A stretch of 61,157 nt of DNA from an uncultured Selenomonadaceae bacterium (GCA_905234365.1 CAJOHI010000001.1:1-61157); one strand, 5' to 3'. Shown: positions 29,821 through 42,008, counted from the first letter of the stretch. A program made the numbers and translations. Notes: generated by a model from the sequence alone, not told the origin.

Positions 29821-32247
29821 ATGGCTAATATAACTAATACTCAAAGAAGAGCAACTATAAGAAGCGGCAGAGATGATGATGTAATTATTAACCGTGCTGT
29901 GTTAGCTGATCTTAGAGCAGGTGCCGGTAATGATTCAATCTATAATGCAGATTATGCTGTGCGTGTAACAATGAATGGCGGCGCCGGTGATGATACGATC
30001 GAAAATCTCGCTTCACATTCCTTCATTAAAGGCGGCGACGGTAATGATACTATCCATAACACCGGCAAAACTTACGTTACCATTTTAGGTGGTGCAGGCA
30101 ACGATACCATTTTAAATTACAGTTCACGTGCTAAAATTGAAGGCGATGCAGACGACGATTATATCAACAGCTACGCAGGAGATAATATCACTATCAATGG
30201 TGGCGATGGCAATGATACAATCGTTTCAAATAGTCAAAGAATTTCTATTAACGGCGGTGATGGTAGTGACATTATTTCCATTGTTGGCAATAGTACAACC
30301 GTTAATGGTGGTAAAGGCAATGACACAATAACTGGCAGTTCGCGTCTCGTTGATACTTTCCAGTTTTCTGCCGATGGCGGCAATGATGTCATTACTGATT
30401 ATAAAGCTAATGACATGGTACAAATTCTTTCAGGTGAAGTTAAAAACGTCACTTTAATTGGCAGTGATTTAATTTGTACTGTTGCCAGCAACCTTAACAG
30501 CGGAACTTTAACACTAAAAAACGTTCTTAACACCAGAGTTAGAGTATTGGACGCAAAGAGCAATATTACAGTTTATGATCCTGCTGTTTATTTGGCAGGT
30601 GCCGCATTTGATACGCTTGCCGGATTCAGTTTGCGCGGCGGTTATAATGAAGGCGACAATACAAGTCTTTATTCAGGCGACGGTGACGATATTATGACTA
30701 ACAGAGGTAATGTCGTCTACATTGGTACCGGCACGGGCAAAGATTCAATTAACAACAGCGGTTCTACAGTAACAATTAAGGCTGATGAATATTATGATGA
30801 CATTGGAATTGAAAGAGCATATACCGTCAGTGCAGATTGTGGCGATATTATTAACACCAGTGGTGATACGGTTCTTGTCTATGCTCAAGAAGGTGACGAC
30901 GAAATTTATAATCGGCGAACAGTTTACACTCATTCAGTTTACGTGACAATTTACGCCGGCACCGGCAATGATACAATTCAAAATTATGGTGAACATGCTG
31001 TTGTAAATGGAGACGAAGGTAACGACAAAATTAATAACGAAAAGCATGGCAAATCTTCAACTATTTCAGGTGGCGAAGGCAAAGATACGATCACAAATTC
31101 TGGTGCAGAAGAAGTCTCGATCAGCGGTGGCGCCGGCAGAGATAGTCTTTACAGCAACGGTCAGAACGTGACAATCAACGGCGGTATTGACAATGACTTC
31201 ATTCGCGTTTCAACCGGCAAAAGTGTCGTTCAATATGCTTCCGGTGATGGTCATGATACCGTTTACGGTTTTAAAATCAGCGATACACTTAATTTAACTT
31301 CAGGTACCATTGACAGGACAGCACTCAACGGTTCTGATGTAGTACTTTACGTTGGTGACGGTACAATCATCATGAAGAATTATAAAGGCAAAAAACTCGC
31401 CGTACTTGATGCTACTGGCAATTTAACGCGAGAAGTTTACAGCGGTCCTCAGGATTATAATCTGCCGTCAGGATTACTTTATAATAACAATCGAACAGTT
31501 ATAACGGCAACTTCTGAAACCACAGTCACTTCTGTTGACTTGCGAGATACTGATACTTTTTCGTCGAAGGTGGCAAATGTTAATGCAACGGATTTGACAA
31601 ATGAATTTTCCATAACCGGAAATAGTCGTGCTAATGCCTTCAAAGCCGGTTCAGGTGGTGGCACTTTGGACGGCGGTCTAGGCTCGGACGTTCTTTACGG
31701 CGGATCTGGTGCAGATGTTTTCGCTTATACTTCGCAAACTGTTCAATCCGGCGAAAGAATTGAAACTGTCCAAAATTGCGGTAATGATATTATTTACGAT
31801 TACACGCCTGGACAAGATTCGATACTTCTAGGCAGCGATATAACCGTATCGAGAGTTTCTGTACTTGGTCGTGTCGTTACGTTGCACTTTGACGGCGGCG
31901 GCTCTTTTAAAATTAATGATGGAGTTGGTAAAGAATTGACCATAACAGATTCTTCGGGTACTACAGCGACTTATACTTTTACTAAATCTAATGATTATGG
32001 CTTAGTTTCTTCGACAGATATAACTGTTACCTCTGCAAGTTATCAAGAGCGATTCTGGTTTGACGAAGATGATAATTTTATAAACACTGAAATTAATATT
32101 GACTCTTTGATTGAAGATAAATCTACGACAAATAATCTGATTAGCAATTTGTCTTTGGATAGCCCAAATGATCTGGACAAATTCAAAATTTCAAATAAAT
32201 ATCAAATTATTAACAATACAACACGAGGTGAAGGTAATGGCAAATAA
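29821..32247 (+). CDS. Large RTX calcium-binding repeat protein
   Basis: Repeated GGxGNDTI/L nonapeptide-like repeats over much of the 808-aa ORF; ends YQERFWFDEDDNFI... Confidence 0.88.
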   Translation: MANITNTQRRATIRSGRDDDVIINRAVLADLRAGAGNDSIYNADYAVRVTMNGGAGDDTIENLASHSFIKGGDGNDTIHNTGKTYVTILGGAGNDTILNYSSRAKIEGDADDDYINSYAGDNITINGGDGNDTIVSNSQRISINGGDGSDIISIVGNSTTVNGGKGNDTITGSSRLVDTFQFSADGGNDVITDYKANDMVQILSGEVKNVTLIGSDLICTVASNLNSGTLTLKNVLNTRVRVLDAKSNITVYDPAVYLAGAAFDTLAGFSLRGGYNEGDNTSLYSGDGDDIMTNRGNVVYIGTGTGKDSINNSGSTVTIKADEYYDDIGIERAYTVSADCGDIINTSGDTVLVYAQEGDDEIYNRRTVYTHSVYVTIYAGTGNDTIQNYGEHAVVNGDEGNDKINNEKHGKSSTISGGEGKDTITNSGAEEVSISGGAGRDSLYSNGQNVTINGGIDNDFIRVSTGKSVVQYASGDGHDTVYGFKISDTLNLTSGTIDRTALNGSDVVLYVGDGTIIMKNYKGKKLAVLDATGNLTREVYSGPQDYNLPSGLLYNNNRTVITATSETTVTSVDLRDTDTFSSKVANVNATDLTNEFSITGNSRANAFKAGSGGGTLDGGLGSDVLYGGSGADVFAYTSQTVQSGERIETVQNCGNDIIYDYTPGQDSILLGSDITVSRVSVLGRVVTLHFDGGGSFKINDGVGKELTITDSSGTTATYTFTKSNDYGLVSSTDITVTSASYQERFWFDEDDNFINTEINIDSLIEDKSTTNNLISNLSLDSPNDLDKFKISNKYQIINNTTRGEGNGK

Positions 32248-32821
32248 AGTTTACGCCTTTCTTGGACCGCATGCAAGTGGTAAGGCAAGTATGGTTTCGC
32301 AGCTCATGTCAATGGGTGTACATTATATCCCGACTATAACGACTAAGTATTTTGATGACCGCTATGCTTATAAACGTCGCCTTTATCAAACAATCAAGTC
32401 AAATGAATTTAAGCCGGCGGATTACATAGTTCAATCGGAATATCAAGGCAATAAATACGGTCTTCGCAAAAATGACGTTTTGGAGTCATATCAAAAGCAT
32501 AAAGTCAGTATTATGATTATGATGGACGTTGAAGGCATTAAAAAAATTTCCAAATTTATAAATCAAGACTTGATAACAATTTCACTTATGATTGACGATG
32601 TTGTGTTTGTTGACAGAATGCTCAGAGCCGGTTGCACTAACGATGAAATTAAATATTTTATGGAGTATGCAGATCAAAATAAAGAGTTTGACAATTATAA
32701 ATCAACTGATTTTGTCGTTAAAAATACGAGTACGCCGCGTGCTGCACTTGAACAAATTCTTGCAATCATGGGTTTAGTTACGCTTGTTCCTCAGAAAGAA
32801 TTTGACCAACTTGTAAAGTGA
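32237..32821 (+). CDS. Guanylate-kinase-like P-loop protein (divergent)
   Basis: YAFLGPHASGKASMVSQLMSMGVHYIPTITTK, SEYQGNKYGL; start overlaps the upstream RTX stop. Confidence 0.65.
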   Translation: MANKVYAFLGPHASGKASMVSQLMSMGVHYIPTITTKYFDDRYAYKRRLYQTIKSNEFKPADYIVQSEYQGNKYGLRKNDVLESYQKHKVSIMIMMDVEGIKKISKFINQDLITISLMIDDVVFVDRMLRAGCTNDEIKYFMEYADQNKEFDNYKSTDFVVKNTSTPRAALEQILAIMGLVTLVPQKEFDQLVK

Positions 32822-32843
32822 CAACGAAATTTTTGTATAATAT

Positions 32844-32884
32844 ACTCCTGTTGCAGAATATTTAAAACTGCTGCAGGAGTTTTT
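32844..32884 (+). terminator. Rho-independent terminator inside the RTX cassette
   Basis: ACTCCTG TTGCAG...CTGCTG CAGGAGT TTTT. Confidence 0.75.
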
Positions 32885-32902
32885 GATTTAGAAGGTGATA
32901 GC

Positions 32903-33739
32903 ATGAACGATTTTGACGAAGAAATTGACAGACACGGATTATTAAAATTTATTTCGCCAAACATTGGAAAAATTAATATACTTGTGATAGAAAGTCTTGA
33001 ATATTTACAAGAACTTCGTGAACTGCTGCCGAATGCTCAAATTATGGTTTTAACTGAATTTTATGAGGCAAAGTCAGATTTTAATGATTTGCAGCTTGAT
33101 TGGATATTTGGCGATTATAAAAAGTTCAATTTTAAAATCGACGAAAAAATTTTTGACATAATCATCGCAGAAGACTGTTTAACATTTTCATATGAACCTT
33201 ACAAGACACTTTTCGGCATAAATCGCTGGCTTAAAGAAACCGGCTTTTTAGTTACACAATTTGAAAATATTCGATATATCGGCGTACTGGAAAATCTCAA
33301 GCAAGGTTATTATCCTGAACGTGATCGGCGACTTTATGCTAAAAGTGAAATTGTACGTTTTCTCAACGATGCACTTTTTAAAGAAATTGCATTTGCTCCA
33401 AATGAGGTGATTAATTATAATGTTGATGATTGGCTTTCATTCGGTTTTGAAAATTACAATAACGAATTGTTGACCAAAACTTGGATCGTTAAAGCAAGCA
33501 AATCAACTGCTGAAGTCGCTGCATTGAAAGAATTTTATACACCTGCTATACGAAAAGAACTTGCGAGACTAATTCACCGCATTGAATACGATATTGACAG
33601 AACAGAAAATTTTCAGCGCTTAAAAAAACTTTGTGAAGAACAGCAAATTTTTGAAGATTATTTAATTGACTTTATAAATCAAATCGTTGTACACCATGAA
33701 ATATTCAACCAAATATTTGGAAATTGTAGCGAAACATGA
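32903..33739 (+). CDS. Class I methyltransferase-fold-like protein (degenerate)
   Basis: Rossmann-like NILVIESLEYLQEL / FDIIIAEDCLTFSYEP / WLKETGFLVTQFEN pattern; canonical GxGxG absent. Confidence 0.5.
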   Translation: MNDFDEEIDRHGLLKFISPNIGKINILVIESLEYLQELRELLPNAQIMVLTEFYEAKSDFNDLQLDWIFGDYKKFNFKIDEKIFDIIIAEDCLTFSYEPYKTLFGINRWLKETGFLVTQFENIRYIGVLENLKQGYYPERDRRLYAKSEIVRFLNDALFKEIAFAPNEVINYNVDDWLSFGFENYNNELLTKTWIVKASKSTAEVAALKEFYTPAIRKELARLIHRIEYDIDRTENFQRLKKLCEEQQIFEDYLIDFINQIVVHHEIFNQIFGNCSET

Positions 33740-33784
33740 TATAATTCAATCAACAATGGCTGTAGCAAATGAGGTGTATTTTAA

Positions 33785-36018
<2,234 letters not shown>

Positions 36019-36036
36019 AAGTCATGTTGCATTATT

Positions 36037-36666
36037 TTATTTTATCTTATCAATCGCAACGCCAATCAAAACATATATTGAAAAAATTCCAATCGTCAGC
36101 AGAATAAAGGCGGCAAAAGGTAGATCTATAGCTTCTGTGTGAAAGATATGCTGCATTAAAAGTCTGTCGCCAACGCGATTTAAAATTGATCCGTAAATTC
36201 CGGCACTAATCAACAAGACAACAATAATTTTGACAGCAATTTTAGAAAGCGTTGAAGTTATCGTCAAATGCAAAGTGTTTTTTATACGCTGCCAAAATCC
36301 TTGCCAATGCAATCCTAAATGCAGACCGCTCAAAATCATCATCAAAAATGGTAAGGATACGTGCAGTTGATGTATTGTAATATTGCGCTGCAATTTCATT
36401 TCAATCATGCCATTAAATAGGTGATTTGAAATGCAAATACCGGTAAAAATTATTACAATTAAACACAAAAATATAGCGACATCTACAATTTTAGAGAGTC
36501 GCTTTTTTATATTTCGGAACATTTTCCAATTATTGACAAAGTGATAAATCATTGCGGCGAACATCAATAAGCCCAAAACTTCATGCAGAATTTTAGGCAG
36601 GAAATGAAAACTCATAACCAACAGAAAAATTATCAGCATAAATAAGTCAAGGTAAAATTTTTTCAT
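36037..36666 (-). CDS. DUF4405-like membrane protein
   Basis: Multi-TM ORF with HEVLGLLMFAAMIYHFVNNWKMF-type segment; start overlaps recF stop. Confidence 0.65.
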   Translation of the reverse strand: MKKFYLDLFMLIIFLLVMSFHFLPKILHEVLGLLMFAAMIYHFVNNWKMFRNIKKRLSKIVDVAIFLCLIVIIFTGICISNHLFNGMIEMKLQRNITIHQLHVSLPFLMMILSGLHLGLHWQGFWQRIKNTLHLTITSTLSKIAVKIIVVLLISAGIYGSILNRVGDRLLMQHIFHTEAIDLPFAAFILLTIGIFSIYVLIGVAIDKIK

Positions 36667-37771
36667 TTCGATTCACCTTACCTGCACGAACATTAAAAAA
36701 ATCTGCTTTTGAAGTACCCGGAAAATATGCAGCTTCCGTTGCCGTAATGAAAGTTTGAATTTGCTGCCGATTGAGGAAATCAAGAAGCTCAGTACGACGA
36801 TTAATATCAAGTTCACTCATAACGTCATCAAGTAAAAGTATAGGATATTCGTCAGTCTCAGCCTTTAAAAATTCGAGTTCGGAGAGTTTAAGCGCCAAAA
36901 CTGCCGTGCGCTGCTGACCTTGAGAACCAAACGAGCGCAAGTCACGTTGATTAATTAGCAGCTTAATATCGTCCAAATGCGGACCAAAAGAAGTTGAGCC
37001 GCGAATAATATCGATGCGCTGATTGTCAATTAATTTCTGTTGATACCATTTATTAACATCATTTAAAATATTGTCATTGCCTTCAGCGCCGTGAATTTCG
37101 TAAATGATATTTAGATTTTCAATGTGTGCAGAAATTTTTTTTTGAATATCATTAGCAATCAGATTTATTTTTTTGATAGCGTCCAGTCTTTTAGTAATGA
37201 TTTTAATGGCAATATCAGCTAATTGCTCATTCCAAAGCGCCAATGAATCAATTTTGGTCTGTCCATCTTTGATGAGTTTAAGTAAAGAATTTCGCTGCGC
37301 CAAAACTTTATTGTAAGTCAACAGGTCAGCAAAATAAACCGGTGAGGCCTGTGAAATTTCTGCATCAAGGAATTTTCGTCGATTAGACGGCGAACCTTTG
37401 ATTAAAAATAAATCTTCCGGTGCAAAGAGAACAGTATTAAAACGTCCAATTAGTTGTTTAATTCGTGTCGGCTGTTCATTAATCAATATACGCCGCTGTC
37501 TATCAGTTGAAATTTCAAAGGCGACAGTTTGCTCAACGCCTAATTTACTGAAAGTCAAATGTATAATCGCCTGTGACTGATTCCAACGAATTAAATCTGC
37601 CTCTTTAACTGCACGCTGAGAACGTCCAAGTGAGGAAAAATGTATCGCTTCCAATAAATTCGTCTTGCCTTGTGCATTATCTCCTAAGAAAACATTTACA
37701 ATATTTTGAGGCTTTAATATTAATTCGTCGAAATTTCTAAAATCTTTGATCCGAATTTCAATTATCCGCAA
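36647..37771 (-). CDS. recF: DNA replication/repair protein RecF
   Basis: FLGDNAQGKTNLLEAIH, SPSNRRKFLDAEI, LLLDDVMSELD. Confidence 0.96.
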   Translation of the reverse strand: MRIIEIRIKDFRNFDELILKPQNIVNVFLGDNAQGKTNLLEAIHFSSLGRSQRAVKEADLIRWNQSQAIIHLTFSKLGVEQTVAFEISTDRQRRILINEQPTRIKQLIGRFNTVLFAPEDLFLIKGSPSNRRKFLDAEISQASPVYFADLLTYNKVLAQRNSLLKLIKDGQTKIDSLALWNEQLADIAIKIITKRLDAIKKINLIANDIQKKISAHIENLNIIYEIHGAEGNDNILNDVNKWYQQKLIDNQRIDIIRGSTSFGPHLDDIKLLINQRDLRSFGSQGQQRTAVLALKLSELEFLKAETDEYPILLLDDVMSELDINRRTELLDFLNRQQIQTFITATEAAYFPGTSKADFFNVRAGKVNRNEKILP

Positions 37772-37813
37772 ATTTTTTGCCTTTCTAAATTAATCTTTTA
37801 TCGTCGTTAAAAA

Positions 37814-38929
37814 TTAATTCGTTCTAACCGGTGTAACAACATAAATAAAGTCGTCTCTGTCTTTTTCGCGAATATCAACTGGACTAAGCGACTTATTGAG
37901 TTTTATAATACATTCTTCCGTGTCAATAACCTTCAAAACATCGACAATATAGCGAACATTAAAGGAAATATCAACTGTTGGACCTTCAATTTTGGCGCTG
38001 ATTTGTTCTTCAGCTCTGCCGACTTCTGGACTGTCCGAAGAAATATTAACGCCTTCCTCAGCCGAAAAGATAAAGCGAATAGTATTATGTTCGGTCTCTT
38101 TGGAAATTAAAGCCACGCGGTCAACCGTTTCCATAATTTCGTTGACATTGATAGTTGCAATGGTTGCTGACTCTTTCGGAATAACTTTATCATACGGTGG
38201 AAATTGTCCATCAATGAGGCGAGCCGTCATATAAATATTATCGAAAGTGAAGCTGATATTTTTTCTTGAACATTCAATTTTTACGGTATTGGACAAATCG
38301 GAAGTATCCAGCATTTTGAAAAGTTCCCAAAGAGTTTTTGAAGGCACGACGATTGGCGGCATGTCAACTTCCTCGTTGATTTTATCCTTCATCACGGCGA
38401 GACGATGAGTGTTAGTAGCAACCATTGAAATGGAATTGCCAACAATTTCAATGCAGCAGCCGGTAAAGACCGGACGGACTTCCTCATTAGCACAAGCGTA
38501 AGCAGTCTTGCGAATGAGATTTTTTAAAGTGCTGGCTTTCATTGAAAAACTCGAAAAAGTTTCCGGTGATTTAACTTTAGGAAAATCATCAATAGACATA
38601 CTTAACAATTTAAAGTTAGCGCCGCCGGATTTAATATTTGCAACGTGTTGACTTTCATCGTGAGAAATGTTGACAATTTCGCCGGAAAGTTTGCGGACAA
38701 TCTCCTGCAAATACTTACCGGTTAAGATAATTTCGCCTGGTTCTTCAGTATTCACCGGAATTTTAGTTATTATTCCTATCTCAAAATTGTTCGCCTGAAG
38801 TTCAAGAGTGCTGCCTTCGGCTTTCATATAAATTCCTGAAAGTATTGGCATTTGTGATTTATTCGATACTGCCTTTGAAACAATATTAAACGCTTCAATT
38901 AAGTCATTTTTTGAGCATGTGAAATTCAT
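37814..38929 (-). CDS. dnaN: DNA polymerase III beta subunit (sliding clamp)
   Basis: MNFTCSKNDLIEAFNIVSKAVSNKSQMPILSGI; FTGCCIEI; C-terminal DDFIYVVTPVRTN. Confidence 0.96.
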   Translation of the reverse strand: MNFTCSKNDLIEAFNIVSKAVSNKSQMPILSGIYMKAEGSTLELQANNFEIGIITKIPVNTEEPGEIILTGKYLQEIVRKLSGEIVNISHDESQHVANIKSGGANFKLLSMSIDDFPKVKSPETFSSFSMKASTLKNLIRKTAYACANEEVRPVFTGCCIEIVGNSISMVATNTHRLAVMKDKINEEVDMPPIVVPSKTLWELFKMLDTSDLSNTVKIECSRKNISFTFDNIYMTARLIDGQFPPYDKVIPKESATIATINVNEIMETVDRVALISKETEHNTIRFIFSAEEGVNISSDSPEVGRAEEQISAKIEGPTVDISFNVRYIVDVLKVIDTEECIIKLNKSLSPVDIREKDRDDFIYVVTPVRTN

Positions 38930-39115
38930 TAAAAAACCTCCAAATTATAAATTTTCAGATATATTGAAATATTAATATACAATCCCAATAAAGTCAATAA
39001 AAAAAACTCCACAAAATTGTGAAGCTACAATAATTATTTTTTTCATCGCGAATTTGTCTATTTTAATTTTATGTTTAAGTTTTTGGAATGACATGTTAAT
39101 AATATAAAAAAAATT

Positions 39116-39142
39116 TAACAAAATTTGATAAAATGACGATAA
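39116..39142 (+). promoter_or_regulatory. Candidate sigma28 (FliA/SigD) promoter of fliK
   Basis: TAAC-N15-GACGATAA versus consensus TAAA-N15-GCCGATAA; ATG 29 bp downstream. Confidence 0.55.
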
Positions 39143-39170
39143 ATTCATTAGAAGAAAGTGAGGCGAAAAA

Positions 39171-41975
39171 ATGGCAGCAACAACAAATTTGATGTCGATT
39201 ATTTACATGCAGTCCACCGGATCAAAAGTGTCATCTTCAACACGTTCGTTAGAAACGGTTCAAAGACAGAATAACAATCTTAAAAGTAAAAACAATATGT
39301 CAAATAACAAAAGTTTTGGCAGTGTTTTTAATGAAGTAAATGACAGTTCAAATACAGACTACGCAAGTGAAATGGACAGAACTTCTACGGAATCTGTGCA
39401 AGATTTAAATGATCCGATAAATGCTGCAATAAAGAAGACATCCGCTCACGGAAAGAGCAAAAATACGCAGGATGCGCCTCAAAATGAAACTCAGCCGATT
39501 GAAAATGAAAATGTCAACGAGATTGAAGAAGATGAAGATTTTTCCAATCCGAAAATTACTTCGATGACTAATGATATATGGTCATTTGTTTCAATGGACG
39601 TTGATGAGCCGGTTATTGATGAATCTGCCGTTGAGCTGGTTGAAGACAGTAAGCCAAATTTGATGACGATATTGCCGCAATCTCAAGAAGCAGACAATAA
39701 AAGTCAAGATATGCTTAATTTGCTGTCTGGTCAAACTTGGAAAATCAAACCGCAGAATCAAACAATAACGCAAACTCAAGATAACCAAGTCAATTTAAGT
39801 AATCAAAATGTTCAGTTTGTAAGAATCAATCCAACTGAAACGGTATTAGAGCCAAAAATATCGTCAATTAATGTAAAAAATTCTACTACATTGATTGACG
39901 AATTGCAACCACAACAAGCAATACAAATTCAACAATCAGAGGAAAAAGTTTCAATTTTTCAAAACATACCTTTACAAAGACCAATAGAAAATTTGGTTAC
40001 TAATTCTCCACTCAATCGACAGTTGGCACTTGACAATTTAAATCAGCCAATACAATCCCTTAAAGCATTGTCACAAACGCCATTGCAAGTACTGAATCAA
40101 CAAACACAGCAAGTTGAATCGCAGGTGGAAATTCAGCCAGGTCAAAATCAACCTTTAGTGGTGCAAGGAGAAAATTTAGAACAACCAGCGCCATTACTTG
40201 TAAACGCGAATGATAATAATCAATTTGACTTTGTTGAACGAGTTACAAGTGTAAGTTTCGATACAGTAAATCAAGAACTTAAATCTGTTCAATTAACGCA
40301 GCAAACAGAACCTCAGCATCAACAGATAAGTCAACCACCGCAACAAGTTAATCAGCAATTACAACCGATTCAATCTCAACCACAACAAATTGAAAATCAA
40401 CCAGTAATTCAAAATGATAATTCAATTCAAGTGCCTGTTGAAAACTCAAATGAAAACCAAACTGCTGTTGAAATCGAAGAACCGATAATTACAACTTCAA
40501 ATGAATTAGGTACTATAAATCAACCTTCACAGCAAATTATACAATCGGTTAATCAGCAAGTACAGCAAGTTAATTTACAGCAACCAATTCAACAGTTGAC
40601 AAAATCAGATGACAATCAAACTCAACCGATTTTACAACAGCCTGATAATTTCAACCAACAATTACAAACTCAAAATCAAAATTTAAATGGCAATCAACCG
40701 GAAATTGTAACACAAGACGAATTTGACATTCCAAATCAACAACCGCAGCAGATTAATCAACAGATGCAACAAGTTCAACAACCATATCAAGGTCAATTAA
40801 AAAATGTACCTCAAAATCAGTCGCAACAAACGGTTTTAACTCAAACAGCAACTTCTGAAATTGATGTGGAACAACCGTTGCAAGAATCAATTCATAATAC
40901 AAGTTTAGATGATAATCGTAAGTTAGATGTACAACCGAGATTATCAATGACAAATGAATCGAAAGTTCCAAATCAACAAGCGCAGCAAATTAATCAGCAA
41001 ATACAACAAGTAACTTATCAGCCACAACAAATTCAGTTGCAACAACAGCAAATTCAACATACAGCACCAGCGTCACATCAACAAAATCAACCGGTAATAC
41101 AATCAGAAACTATAGAAGTGCCACAAGCTCAAGCAGTAGTTGCTGAAACTCAACCTGAGATTTTAACAAACCGTCAACAGTTGAATCAAATTAACACTCA
41201 AAATCAATTCGTTGTAGAGGCAGAATCAGACAATTCACAAATTGTAAATTCGGTGCAGCAATCTTCACAACAGCAGTCACAAAATAATTCACAACAGCAG
41301 TCACAAAATAATTCACAACAGCAGAATTTACAATCAGCAATGCAACAATCAAATATTTCTCAAGTCGAAACAGAAGAAGCTGCTCAATCCCAAACATCAA
41401 CGGAAAATTTTGCTCATAATTTAGGTGCTGCATTAAATAACAACAATAATATTCAAACAACAAATACTCCAACAGATCCGGTTAATCAAGCTGCAGTAAC
41501 AGCACGTGATGACTTTAACATTACTGGACAAATTGTCGAACATGCCAAAATGATTAGAACTCTCGACAATACTGAAATGGTAATTCATTTAAAGCCGGAA
41601 CATCTCGGCGAATTGACTTTGAGAGTTTCCGTAACGTCTAATGGTGCCGTTAATGCTTCATTCCATAGTGAAAATGCACAAGTTAGGGCTATGATTGAAA
41701 ATTCTCTTACGCAACTCAAAAACGAACTTTCCAATCAAGGTTTGAAGGTAGACAATGTTCAAGTGTCTGCACATCTTTCTGACGGCGGAATGATGAACGG
41801 CAAAGGTCAGCAGGCTTGGGAACAAAATCAACGTGGAAATAATAATAATGCTCGTATCGGTAGAATTAATAATATTAACAGAACTTCGTCAGAAATTGAA
41901 GATACAGCAGCAGAAGTTGTTGCCTCAACTGTTGAAAATACTGCAACTGCAGACGGAGTAGACTACAGAGTTTAA
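39171..41975 (+). CDS. fliK: Flagellar hook-length control protein FliK with a Gln-rich central region
   Basis: C-terminal Flg_hook domain (MVIHLKPEHLGELTLRVSVTSNGAVNASFHSENAQVRAMIENSLTQLKNELSNQGLKVDNVQV); flgD follows. Confidence 0.88.
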   Translation: MAATTNLMSIIYMQSTGSKVSSSTRSLETVQRQNNNLKSKNNMSNNKSFGSVFNEVNDSSNTDYASEMDRTSTESVQDLNDPINAAIKKTSAHGKSKNTQDAPQNETQPIENENVNEIEEDEDFSNPKITSMTNDIWSFVSMDVDEPVIDESAVELVEDSKPNLMTILPQSQEADNKSQDMLNLLSGQTWKIKPQNQTITQTQDNQVNLSNQNVQFVRINPTETVLEPKISSINVKNSTTLIDELQPQQAIQIQQSEEKVSIFQNIPLQRPIENLVTNSPLNRQLALDNLNQPIQSLKALSQTPLQVLNQQTQQVESQVEIQPGQNQPLVVQGENLEQPAPLLVNANDNNQFDFVERVTSVSFDTVNQELKSVQLTQQTEPQHQQISQPPQQVNQQLQPIQSQPQQIENQPVIQNDNSIQVPVENSNENQTAVEIEEPIITTSNELGTINQPSQQIIQSVNQQVQQVNLQQPIQQLTKSDDNQTQPILQQPDNFNQQLQTQNQNLNGNQPEIVTQDEFDIPNQQPQQINQQMQQVQQPYQGQLKNVPQNQSQQTVLTQTATSEIDVEQPLQESIHNTSLDDNRKLDVQPRLSMTNESKVPNQQAQQINQQIQQVTYQPQQIQLQQQQIQHTAPASHQQNQPVIQSETIEVPQAQAVVAETQPEILTNRQQLNQINTQNQFVVEAESDNSQIVNSVQQSSQQQSQNNSQQQSQNNSQQQNLQSAMQQSNISQVETEEAAQSQTSTENFAHNLGAALNNNNNIQTTNTPTDPVNQAAVTARDDFNITGQIVEHAKMIRTLDNTEMVIHLKPEHLGELTLRVSVTSNGAVNASFHSENAQVRAMIENSLTQLKNELSNQGLKVDNVQVSAHLSDGGMMNGKGQQAWEQNQRGNNNNARIGRINNINRTSSEIEDTAAEVVASTVENTATADGVDYRV
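41264..41325 (+). repeat. 24-nt in-frame tandem repeat within fliK (~2.5 copies)
   Basis: TTCACAACAGCAGTCACAAAATAA twice then a partial third copy. Confidence 0.85.
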
Positions 41976-42008
41976 TTTTTAGTTAGTTCCAGATTGGAGG
42001 AATACGAA

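Noticed and set aside
29821-32247. RTX toxin operon (rtxC acyltransferase, T1SS)
   Set aside because: No acyltransferase, ABC exporter or membrane fusion gene adjacent; better called an RTX repeat/adhesin-like protein.
38930-39170. Replication origin next to dnaN
   Set aside because: AT-rich but no DnaA-box cluster seen; dnaA absent from the window.
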